Origin: CAYWLI01 sp964519535 | Lineage (GTDB): Bacteria > Desulfobacterota > B13-G15 > RBG-16-54-18 | NCBI GenBank assembly: GCA_964519535.1 | Contig: CAZFIR010000074.1 | Span: 1 to 13,667, forward strand | DNA: 13,667 nucleotides | Direction: 5' to 3' | Shown: piece by piece, positions 6,688 through 13,160 of the stretch | Layout: every line of letters starts with the position of its first letter | Position numbering within the stretch: the first letter of the stretch is position 1 | Notes under the pieces: model-generated | What the model saw: only the letters and a program-made list of their open reading frames with translations | The model's database searches: none | What the model was told of the DNA's origin: nothing | Translations under genes and position numbers: made by a program

Positions 6688-8245
6688 TGACACGGGCCTT
6701 TACCTCTCTGAGGGCATCGGGGAGGTAGTCGATAAGATCACCAGCGATGAGGGGAATCTCCCCCAATTCGTGCGCGGCGATATCGCCTGCCAGTCCATGG
6801 AGATATACCCCCCATGTGGCGGCTTCCAGGGGGGGGAGGCCCTGAGCCATAAGACCGCCGATCATCCCGGTAAGGACATCCCCTGCGCCTCCCGAGGCCA
6901 TACCTGGGTTGCCAGTCGAATTGATATAGACATTGCCATCGGGGGTTGAGATCACGGTCTTGCTCCCTTTAAGGACAACAATACAGCCGTATGTTGCGGC
7001 GAAATCCTTGGCAACGCCGATCCGGTCGGCCTGCACGGCTTCAGTTGTAATACCGGCTAGACGGGCCATCTCCCCAGGATGAGGCGTAAGGACAACGGAA
7101 CTCCTGCATTGTTTCAGGATCTCCGGTTGTAAGGCCAGGGAGGTAATTCCATCGGCATCTATGACGAGAGGGACCGGAACGACAGGGATGATTTCCCTCA
7201 GGAGTTCTTGGACCTGGGGCTGGGTGGAGATACCAGGTCCGAGCGCCAAGGCCGTTTTCCCCTCCATGAGTTCACGTATCCGCTCTGATGCGTCAGGGCA
7301 AAGATATCCGGTCCCCGCATCCGGGAGGGGTTCGGTCATCGCCTCGGTGAGCTTGGCTTCGAGAATGGGGTTCAGGCTTGCAGGTATCCCGAGGGTGACG
7401 AGACCTGCCCCTGTGCGCAAGGCCCCGTGGCAGATCATAGCTGCCGCTCCTGTCTTGCCGGGTGAGCCGGCCACGACAAAGAGGTGGCCGTAATCACCTT
7501 TATGGGCCTGTGCAGGACGCGGATCAAGAAGGCTCAGATTGAGTGTCTCTGGGTCGATGAGATAAGTCTTGATATCACTCTCTTCGATAACAACGCGGGG
7601 GATTCCGATATCCACAACCTCTAAGCTCCCTACATACTGCGTACCAGGTTCGATCACCTGACCGATCTTGGCCAACCCAAAGGTGGCGGTCAGTGAGGCT
7701 CGAATCGCTGTGCCTAATACCTTCCCCACGGTGGCATCCAAGCCAGAGGGGATGTCGACGGCAAGCACCGGTTGGGGAATGGAGTTGATAAAGGAGATGA
7801 TATCCTTGAAAATACCCTGCACCTCTGAATTCAATCCCGTCCCAAAGATGGCATCAACAATGAGGCGTGCAGTGGCGAATTCCTGTTTTGCCTTCGTAAA
7901 ATTCCCTTTGGAGAGGATTTCTGTTAGCTCCCCTCCCATATTCAGCCAGATCTTGAGGTTTGTCAGGGCGTCACCGCGGACGTTATCCTTGCCTGTCAGG
8001 AGGAATACCCTGGTCTTGATCCCCCAATTCATCAGGTGTCGGGCGATGACGAACCCATCACCCCCGTTGCTGCCCTGTCCGGCCAGGACGGCAACCCATC
8101 CTGTGCGGACCTCGGGGAAAGAGCGAACCAGGAGCTCAGCAGCACCTCTTCCGGCATTTTCCATCAAGACAATACCCGGTACACCACACTCCTGGATGGT
8201 CCTACGGTCCAGATCCTGCATTTGACTGGCGGTTACTAGTTTCAC
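6635..8245 (-). CDS. nnr: Bifunctional NAD(P)HX epimerase / ADP-dependent NAD(P)HX dehydratase
   Basis: This enzyme repairs hydrated NAD(P)H: the N-terminal YjeF_N/NnrE half epimerises R- and S-NAD(P)HX, and the C-terminal ribokinase-like NnrD half dehydrates S-NAD(P)HX with ADP. The epimerase half (about 1-215) shows MENAGRGAAELL, the AGQGSNGGDGFVIARHL loop and VDIPSGLDA. The dehydratase half (about 235-515) shows HKGDYGHLFVVAGSPGKTGAA, ALGPGI, VLTPHPGEMARL, VLKGS and the nucleotide-binding GNPGMASGGAGDVLTGMIGG. The start is GTG at 8245, one base after the acpS TGA (TGACGTG), with GGAGG inside the acpS end; the annotated MKLVTASQM start is typical. The last 20 or so residues (from VKARVNVND onward) extend past the usual family end and overlap tsaE. 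Confidence 0.96.
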   Translation of the reverse strand: MKLVTASQMQDLDRRTIQECGVPGIVLMENAGRGAAELLVRSFPEVRTGWVAVLAGQGSNGGDGFVIARHLMNWGIKTRVFLLTGKDNVRGDALTNLKIWLNMGGELTEILSKGNFTKAKQEFATARLIVDAIFGTGLNSEVQGIFKDIISFINSIPQPVLAVDIPSGLDATVGKVLGTAIRASLTATFGLAKIGQVIEPGTQYVGSLEVVDIGIPRVVIEESDIKTYLIDPETLNLSLLDPRPAQAHKGDYGHLFVVAGSPGKTGAAAMICHGALRTGAGLVTLGIPASLNPILEAKLTEAMTEPLPDAGTGYLCPDASERIRELMEGKTALALGPGISTQPQVQELLREIIPVVPVPLVIDADGITSLALQPEILKQCRSSVVLTPHPGEMARLAGITTEAVQADRIGVAKDFAATYGCIVVLKGSKTVISTPDGNVYINSTGNPGMASGGAGDVLTGMIGGLMAQGLPPLEAATWGVYLHGLAGDIAAHELGEIPLIAGDLIDYLPDALREVKARVNVNDQDIGDHHSHPAGD

Positions 8246-8246
8246 G

Positions 8247-8624
8247 TCACACCTCCAATAGGACGTGGGCTACCCCATATTCCTGTTCGTGAGAGATGCT
8301 CACAAAAATCTCATGAATCCCTTTTTCCCGGCAGATCCTTTCTGCCGCACCCCTGACTTTCATGGAGGGACGGCCCAGGGGATTGTTAATGATCTCTATT
8401 TCATTCCAGGCTACCCCCTGAAACATCCCAATGCCCAGGGCCTTTAAAAAGGCCTCTTTGGCGGCAAAACGCAGGGCCAGATGTCTGCCCGGATGCGCCT
8501 TGTTATGGCAGACCAATAACTCTTGCGGGGTAAAGACGCGCTCGCGCAGACGATCCCCCCACCTCTCCAAGGCCCGCTCGAACCTCTCTATTTTTACGAT
8601 ATCGACACCGATACCATAGATCAT
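8247..8624 (-). CDS. acpS: Holo-[acyl-carrier-protein] synthase
   Basis: AcpS transfers 4'-phosphopantetheine from CoA to the serine of acyl carrier protein, activating it for fatty acid synthesis. The 125-residue length and motifs are classical: GIGVDIV with catalytic Asp8, and RFAAKEAFLKALG with Glu57 binding magnesium; the tail carries the VSISHEQEYGVAHVLLE segment. The ATG at 8624 gives the canonical MIYGIGVDI start and no other start fits in frame. There is no Shine-Dalgarno: the preceding bases are TTTTTGTGAA. It is the first gene of the acpS-nnr-tsaE-lysC-cimA series and is followed by nnr after one base. In relatives pdxJ often precedes acpS; here the upstream gene is ccsB, 125 nt away. 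Confidence 0.97.
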   Translation of the reverse strand: MIYGIGVDIVKIERFERALERWGDRLRERVFTPQELLVCHNKAHPGRHLALRFAAKEAFLKALGIGMFQGVAWNEIEIINNPLGRPSMKVRGAAERICREKGIHEIFVSISHEQEYGVAHVLLEV

Positions 8625-8632
8625 TTCACAAA

Positions 8633-8661
8633 AAGATAGCGAAAGGGGCGAAAAAAAGCAA
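8633..8661 (-). promoter_or_regulatory. acpS: Candidate acpS promoter giving a near-leaderless transcript
   Basis: On the minus strand TTGCTT (8656-8661) is followed after 17 nt by TATCTT (8633-8638). Only 8 nt separate the -10 from the acpS ATG, so transcription would start about 0-3 nt before the start codon. This agrees with the missing Shine-Dalgarno. The region is T-rich, so a chance match is possible. Confidence 0.35.
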
Positions 8662-8703
8662 TGATTTTAGAATATTTGACCTTTAGATACCTCACGAGGA
8701 CAA

Positions 8704-8732
8704 AGCCCTGGATGTTGAAACAAGGGCCTTAA
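8704..8732 (-). terminator. ccsB: Weak hairpin after ccsB
   Basis: Shortly past the ccsB stop, the minus strand reads AAGGCCCT, a 13-nt loop, then AGGGCTTT, an 8-bp stem with one G-U pair. There is no U-run after it, so it may be an RNA 3' end stabiliser, a weak terminator or chance. The 125-nt gap holds nothing else recognisable besides the acpS promoter candidate. Confidence 0.25.
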
Positions 8733-8749
8733 TCAGTATGGTCTGTGGC

Positions 8750-9586
8750 TTAAAGATAGCTGTGAAGACCAGAGAGCAGGAAATTAACCCCAAAATAGGT
8801 AAAGATGACCGCACAAAATCCCACAATGGAAAAAAAGGCAATTTTTTTCCCTCGCCAATCATGGGCGTATCGAGCATGTAAGAAGGCGGCGTAGATAAAC
8901 CACGTGATCAAAGACCAGGTTTCCTTCGGATCCCAACTCCAATAGCTGCCCCAGGCATAACTGGCCCACGCCGCCCCGGTAATGATCCCTAAGGTCAACA
9001 GGGGAAAGCCGATAACAACAGATTGGTAATTGATCTCATCCAAGATCTGGGATGAGGGGAGCCAGGCTATGGGCCCGCGAGGGGATGATTCCCTGTTTAA
9101 TTGAATCATATAGGCAACACTAATCCCAAAGGCGATGGCAAAGGCAGCATAACCGAGGAAACACGTGATCACATGAATGGCCAGCCAGTTGCTCTGTAGG
9201 GCAGGCATGAGGGGGCGTAAATCACTTTGCGCTCCTGGTATCAAAGAAGTCACGGCGATGGCGATGGCAGCAAGAGGGGAGGCGATGACACCGATGGTCC
9301 TCTGATGATATCTGATATCCACTATGATATACACCAAGACGATGGCCCAGGAAAAAAAGATGAGGGATTCATACATGTTAGCGAGAGGTATGTAGCCGTA
9401 TCCCGTGGCGTAACTTTCCCGCCATCGGATCAGGAGGCCTGCCAGGTGGATAAAAAAACCGATGAGGATGGTCACGAAAGCAAACCTGCCCACCACCTGT
9501 CTTTTCGTTACCATCAATATGAGGTAACCCACAAAGGCTATGATATAGACCAACATTGCGATGTTAAAGAAATAAGGATTATACAC
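8750..9586 (-). CDS. ccsB: Cytochrome c biogenesis protein CcsB (CcsA/ResC family)
   Basis: CcsB is the haem-handling membrane subunit of the system II cytochrome c synthase, normally paired with ResB/Ccs1. The 278-residue protein is almost wholly membrane segments (about eight). The tryptophan-rich haem motif WGSYWSWDPKETWSLITW lies near residues 210-225, followed by AAFLHARYAHDWRGKK and the family-typical ending FTYFGVNFLLSGLHSYL. Conserved His residues occur in HLAGLLIRW, AIHVITCFLGY and SGLHSYL. The frame runs open to a TTG at 9646, but I prefer the GTG at 9586 because AGGGGG lies 9 nt upstream and the resulting product begins just before the first membrane helix. No resB is in the window. 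A HemX-like haem protein is a less likely alternative, given the full WxWDPKETW motif. Confidence 0.92.
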   Translation of the reverse strand: MYNPYFFNIAMLVYIIAFVGYLILMVTKRQVVGRFAFVTILIGFFIHLAGLLIRWRESYATGYGYIPLANMYESLIFFSWAIVLVYIIVDIRYHQRTIGVIASPLAAIAIAVTSLIPGAQSDLRPLMPALQSNWLAIHVITCFLGYAAFAIAFGISVAYMIQLNRESSPRGPIAWLPSSQILDEINYQSVVIGFPLLTLGIITGAAWASYAWGSYWSWDPKETWSLITWFIYAAFLHARYAHDWRGKKIAFFSIVGFCAVIFTYFGVNFLLSGLHSYL

Positions 9587-9630
9587 GTTTAAACGCCCCC
9601 TCACTATGTTCGCAATTATTGAACCAGATA

Positions 9631-9659
9631 TTGAAAAGTGTGTCAACGGTTATTATATT
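9631..9659 (+). promoter_or_regulatory. dnaJ: Sigma-70 promoter for dnaJ, overlapping a divergent -35 box
   Basis: TTGAAA (9631-9636) and TATATT (9654-9659) are spaced by 17 nt, about 30 nt before the dnaJ ATG. On the opposite strand a perfect TTGACA (9641-9646) points toward ccsB, though its -10 (TCAATA after 18 nt) is poor. The two -35 boxes fall in the imperfect palindrome TTGAAAAGTGTGTCAA (9631-9646). No CIRCE (GCACTC-N9-GAGTGC) heat-shock operator is visible. Confidence 0.55.
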
Positions 9660-9688
9660 AAAGCCTACTCTGTTTTTTGGGGAGAGGT

Positions 9689-10780
9689 ATGGCTAAGCGG
9701 GATTGCTACGAAATCTTAGGTGTATCGTGTAATGCCTCAGAGGATGAACTAAAAAAAGCATATAGGGGGATGGCGTTGCAATACCATCCCGACCGTAACC
9801 CAAATGACAAGGCGGCCGAGGAAAGCTTCAAGGAGGCTGCAGAGGCCTATGAGATTCTCAGGGATCCGCGGAAGAGGGAGATATACGATGCTTATGGATA
9901 TGACGGCTTAAAAAACACGGGTTTCCAAGGATTCAGGGGATTTGACGACATATTTTCATCTTTCAGCGACATCTTCGAGGACTTCTTCGGCTTTTCTCCC
10001 CGATCCTCACGGAGGGGCGTCAGCCCCGGCGCTGATCTCAGGTACGATCTGAAGATATCCCTTCTCGATGCCGCTTTTGGCAAGGAAACGGAGATCGAGG
10101 TAATTAAGCGGGGACGGTGCAAACTGTGCGATGGCACAGGAGCTCAGCCCGGTTCCGAACCTCAGGTCTGTCCCCAATGTCACGGGAGAGGCCAGGTCAA
10201 CAGGTCCCATGGTTTCTTCACCATCAGCACCACGTGTTCTTACTGCCGAGGGGAGGGCAGGGTGATCGCTAATCCGTGTAAGGCATGCGGCGGGGCGCGA
10301 TTGGTAAAAATGCGAAAAAAAGTTTCCCTGCAAATACCCCCCGGTGTGGATACGGGTTCACGTCTCAGGCTCAGGGGAGAAGGTGAAGAAGGCGAAAGGG
10401 GTGGGCCTCCTGGCGATCTCTACGTCATCATTTATGTGAAGCCCCACGAGTTCTTTGAGCGGCAGGGGGACGATATTATCGGGCGTGTAACCATACCGTT
10501 TACGATGGCTGCCCTGGGGGGAGAAATTAAAGTCCCCACGTTGGACGGTGCCAAGACGATTCAGATCACCAAGGGAACACAACCAGGAGAGATATTCAGA
10601 TTACGTGGCGGAGGTATCCCCCATCTGCACGGCCGCGGTCGGGGGGATCAGATCATTCAGACAGTTGTCCAAGTGCCCAGAAAGATCACCAAGAGGCAGG
10701 AAGAGTTTCTCAAGGAATTCGCCGCCCTGGAAGAGGCAAAGCACGGGGTGGCAGGCGGCAAATGGCGGAAGAAAAAGTGA
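9689..10780 (+). CDS. dnaJ: Chaperone protein DnaJ (type A Hsp40)
   Basis: DnaJ delivers unfolded clients to DnaK and stimulates its ATPase. The 363-residue protein has all type A parts: J domain at about 4-70 with HPD at 33-35; a short Gly/Phe-rich linker (TGFQGFRGFDDIF); a zinc region with cysteine pairs at 144/147, 161/164, 183/186 and 197/200; and the two C-terminal client-binding beta domains (SLQIPPGVDTGSRLRLRGEG, then GDLYVIIYVKPHEFFERQGDD). The fourth zinc repeat is CKACGGAR, with Arg replacing the usual final Gly. The ATG at 9689 follows GGGGAGAGG and gives the family-typical MAKRD start; an in-frame TTG at 9677 is disfavoured. dnaK and grpE are not adjacent, so this may be a stand-alone or second DnaJ. 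Its 3' end overlaps yacG by 19 nt. Confidence 0.96.
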   Translation: MAKRDCYEILGVSCNASEDELKKAYRGMALQYHPDRNPNDKAAEESFKEAAEAYEILRDPRKREIYDAYGYDGLKNTGFQGFRGFDDIFSSFSDIFEDFFGFSPRSSRRGVSPGADLRYDLKISLLDAAFGKETEIEVIKRGRCKLCDGTGAQPGSEPQVCPQCHGRGQVNRSHGFFTISTTCSYCRGEGRVIANPCKACGGARLVKMRKKVSLQIPPGVDTGSRLRLRGEGEEGERGGPPGDLYVIIYVKPHEFFERQGDDIIGRVTIPFTMAALGGEIKVPTLDGAKTIQITKGTQPGEIFRLRGGGIPHLHGRGRGDQIIQTVVQVPRKITKRQEEFLKEFAALEEAKHGVAGGKWRKKK

Positions 10781-10956
10781 GGGTGCGGTGCCCCCGGTGC
10801 GACACGATCATCCGTTGGGAAGAGAACCCCTATCGTCCCTTTTGTTCGCAGAGATGTAAGCTCATTGATCTTGGCACATGGGCCGATGAGGCGTATCGCA
10901 TAGCCGGTGAAAAACCTTCCGATAGCGACAAAGAGGAAAGGGAAGGGGGGGCATGA
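10762..10956 (+). CDS. yacG: Zinc-binding protein YacG (DNA gyrase inhibitor family)
   Basis: YacG is a small zinc protein that in E. coli binds GyrB and inhibits DNA gyrase. The 64-residue product has the four zinc ligands Cys10, Cys13, Cys28 and Cys32 in CPRC and CSQRC, the intervening WEENPYRPF, and the diagnostic KLIDLGTWADEAYRI, followed by an acidic, probably disordered tail. The ATG at 10762 lies 19 nt before the end of dnaJ in a different frame, preceded by AGGCGG at 3 nt, so translation is probably coupled to dnaJ. It converges on cobO, whose stop codon is 43 nt away. In E. coli yacG sits with coaE and pilD-type genes instead, so the dnaJ pairing is a local arrangement. Confidence 0.93.
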   Translation: MAEEKVRVRCPRCDTIIRWEENPYRPFCSQRCKLIDLGTWADEAYRIAGEKPSDSDKEEREGGA

Positions 10957-10999
10957 ATGCATGTCCGGAGACTTTTCAGGTACTGAACAACGGCCTGGA

Positions 11000-11539
11000 C
11001 TATTTTTCAATCCCCACCCTCGCTTGGATTCCTTGCTGGTAGTAATGCTTTATTTCCACCATCTCGGTGACCAGATCAGCCCTATCGATAATCTCCGGTG
11101 CGGCATAACGGCCCGTGAGGATCAATTCCACATGTGCGGGGCGCATATCCATCAGCTCCAGCACCTCTTCCTTTTTGACGAGCCCTAAATCGACGACCAC
11201 GTTGATTTCATCTAAGATTACAATATCGTATTTCCCCTCTCGTATCACCTCACGTGCCATGGCTAGAGCCTCTTGGGCACATTGTACATCCACAGGATCG
11301 GGGCTGTCGCGCCTCACAAGGCATTCACGCCCCATCTGTCTGATGGTCAGATATGGGGCCAATTTTCTCGCCGTCTCAAGCTCTCCATATTCAATATTCC
11401 CCTTCATGAACTGGATGATGAAGACTGTAAATCCATAGCCCACAGCCCGGCAGGCAAGTCCCAGCGCAGCGGTCGTCTTTCCCTTTCCATTACCTGTATA
11501 GACCTGGATCATTCCCTGAGACAATTTCTTGTTTTTCAT
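11000..11539 (-). CDS. cobO: Cob(I)yrinic acid a,c-diamide adenosyltransferase
   Basis: This CobA/CobO/BtuR-type enzyme transfers the adenosyl group of ATP to cob(I)alamin or cob(I)yrinic acid diamide, completing the coenzyme B12 upper ligand. The 179-residue length is normal. The unusual P-loop YTGNGKGKTTAALG is at residues 14-27, followed by FIIQFMKG, the Walker B-like YDIVILDEINVVVDLGLV and LILTGRYAAPEIIDRADLVTEM. AGGAGG lies 4 nt before the ATG. No other cobalamin gene is nearby and no B12-box (GCCACTG) is visible in the 5' leader, so it may serve salvage or a scattered pathway without local riboswitch control. It is divergent from trkA and convergent with yacG. Confidence 0.95.
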   Translation of the reverse strand: MKNKKLSQGMIQVYTGNGKGKTTAALGLACRAVGYGFTVFIIQFMKGNIEYGELETARKLAPYLTIRQMGRECLVRRDSPDPVDVQCAQEALAMAREVIREGKYDIVILDEINVVVDLGLVKKEEVLELMDMRPAHVELILTGRYAAPEIIDRADLVTEMVEIKHYYQQGIQARVGIEK

Positions 11540-11654
11540 GACACCTCCTCAGACTCGTACGACCACGCTTATGTTAACGCCTGAATTGACGATGGCGCAT
11601 GTACGTTTGGCGTTCTAGGACATCGTGCCTCTCTTTCTCTCCGCATTTCTTTCC

Positions 11655-11682
11655 AAACTACATAAATACATTAAAAAGTCAA
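11655..11682 (-). promoter_or_regulatory. cobO: Candidate sigma-70 promoter for cobO
   Basis: On the minus strand TTGACT (11677-11682) is followed after 16 nt by TAGTTT (11655-11660). This implies an untranslated leader of about 105-110 nt before the cobO ATG. The leader has an ACGATG/CATCGT complementarity with a long loop but no cobalamin riboswitch core that I can recognise. Confidence 0.4.
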
Positions 11683-11718
11683 TTATTATTTAACGTGAAC
11701 GCCTCATATTTTAGGGGT

Positions 11719-11746
11719 ATTTTCAGAGCGCTTTTTGTAGTATAAG
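11719..11746 (+). promoter_or_regulatory. trkA: Weak candidate promoter for trkA
   Basis: TATAAG at 11741-11746 is a fair -10 box placed about 37 nt before the trkA ATG. The -35 is poor; ATTTTC (11719-11724) at 16 nt is the best I can see. The start codon itself has GAGG 8 nt upstream (11771-11774). Confidence 0.3.
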
Positions 11747-11782
11747 TGGTGGCTAAAGTATTAATTCATAGAGGATACGGCA

Positions 11783-13150
11783 ATGAGCATCATCATTATC
11801 GGCGCAGGAGAGGTGGGGTATAATGTGGCCCGGAGATTGTCACGGGAAAGAGAGAATATTGTCGTCATCGACAAGGATGAAGAAAAGATAAAAAGGGTCT
11901 CAGAGAACCTTGACGTACACGCCATCCATGGGAGTGGCAGTAGCATGGCGGTGCTGCGCAAGGCGGGTATAGAAAAGGCAGAGATCGTTGTCGCAGCCAC
12001 CAACAGCGATGAGGTGAACATGGTCTCTTGTTTGGTGGCGGGGGTACAGGCTATTGTCCCCATCAAGATAGCCAGGATCAAAGACAGTGAATACGCATCC
12101 AATATGCTTATACTTGGTGAGGACCGCTTGGACATTGATCTCGTCATCAATACCGAACAGGAAATGGTAGCCTCCATTATGAGGATCCTTGAAACTCCGG
12201 GTGCTCTCGACGTTGTGGATTTCGCAAGTGAACGAATCAGGATGGCCAGTGTTTTTGTCGACAAGGGAAATCCTATTATTGGCAAACACATGATTGACTT
12301 AAAAACGCTCTACCCAGACTTGAGGGTCATCATTGCGGCGATCTACCGCGACAACCATGTTATCGTACCCACGGGAAAAGATAAGATTATGGAGGGGGAT
12401 CTGGTCTTCATTATTGGCGAGCCTTCAACCATTTCTATTCTACTGGCTCCCCTTAATTGCTATCATGACTCAGTTCTCAAGAGGGTGATGATTTTTGGCG
12501 GTGACAACGTGGGGTTCAATCTGGCCAAGCTCCTAGAAAAAAAGGGCATACATCCAAAGCTCATTGAACCTAGTGAGGAGCGATGTGCATTCCTTGCTTC
12601 TGAGTTGGATAAGACCATCGTCTTAAAGGGGGATTTTACATCGCATGAACTTCTTGAGGAAGAGGGTGTCGGTGAGATGGATGCCTTTGTGGCAGTTACC
12701 CCAGAGGAAGAGAAAAACATCCTCATCTCCCTCCTCGCTAAGAGGATGGGTGCCAGACGAGTAGTGGCCTCTATTAATAGGGCCGCCTATTTACCCTTGG
12801 TGTACCAAATAGGGGTGGATGTCGCCATCAGCTCATCCCTCATCGCGGTGAACAAGACCTTGCAGCACATCAGGAAAGGTAAAATCGCTAATGTGGTCAG
12901 CCTGCTAGAGGACCAGGCCGAGGTTATTGAGATCGAAGCATTGGAGACCTCGGATCTGATCAACAAGCGCCTGAAAGATTTGCACCTGCCCAAAGGGGTG
13001 CTGGTGGGGGCCATCTTCAGGGGGGAAGAACTCGTGGTCCCGAACGGCGAAACGATCATTTTCCCTGGGGACAAGGTAGCGATGGTGGTGGCCTCCTCTG
13101 CCATGAAACAAGTTGAAAAAATAGTAATGGTGAAGCCTGAGTATTGGTAG
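11783..13150 (+). CDS. trkA: Trk potassium uptake system regulatory protein TrkA
   Basis: TrkA is the cytoplasmic NAD(H)/ATP-binding gating subunit that assembles under the TrkH channel. The 455-residue protein is the full double form: an RCK-N Rossmann domain starting IIIIGAGEVG (G7, G9, G12) with acidic Asp30 ending the second strand, an RCK-C domain around 140-225, a second Rossmann domain starting VMIFGGDNVG (residues 235-244), and a second RCK-C domain around 370-450. The second glycine motif is GGDNVG rather than the stricter GxGxxG, which is common in the second repeat of TrkA. The ATG has a good Shine-Dalgarno (GAGG). trkH starts 10 nt after the stop, so the two form an operon. Confidence 0.97.
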   Translation: MSIIIIGAGEVGYNVARRLSRERENIVVIDKDEEKIKRVSENLDVHAIHGSGSSMAVLRKAGIEKAEIVVAATNSDEVNMVSCLVAGVQAIVPIKIARIKDSEYASNMLILGEDRLDIDLVINTEQEMVASIMRILETPGALDVVDFASERIRMASVFVDKGNPIIGKHMIDLKTLYPDLRVIIAAIYRDNHVIVPTGKDKIMEGDLVFIIGEPSTISILLAPLNCYHDSVLKRVMIFGGDNVGFNLAKLLEKKGIHPKLIEPSEERCAFLASELDKTIVLKGDFTSHELLEEEGVGEMDAFVAVTPEEEKNILISLLAKRMGARRVVASINRAAYLPLVYQIGVDVAISSSLIAVNKTLQHIRKGKIANVVSLLEDQAEVIEIEALETSDLINKRLKDLHLPKGVLVGAIFRGEELVVPNGETIIFPGDKVAMVVASSAMKQVEKIVMVKPEYW

Positions 13151-13160
13151 GGGATACGGT

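Noticed and set aside
7668..8225. 185-codon plus-strand frame
   Set aside because: Antisense shadow of the epimerase half of nnr.
10957..10999. GTCC/GGAC complementarity between yacG and cobO as a two-way terminator
   Set aside because: The stem is only four clear pairs with a long loop and no T-run on either side.
11761..12291. 176-codon minus-strand frame rich in Ser, Ile and Leu
   Set aside because: Antisense shadow of the first trkA Rossmann domain; its hydrophobicity follows from the codons of the sense strand.
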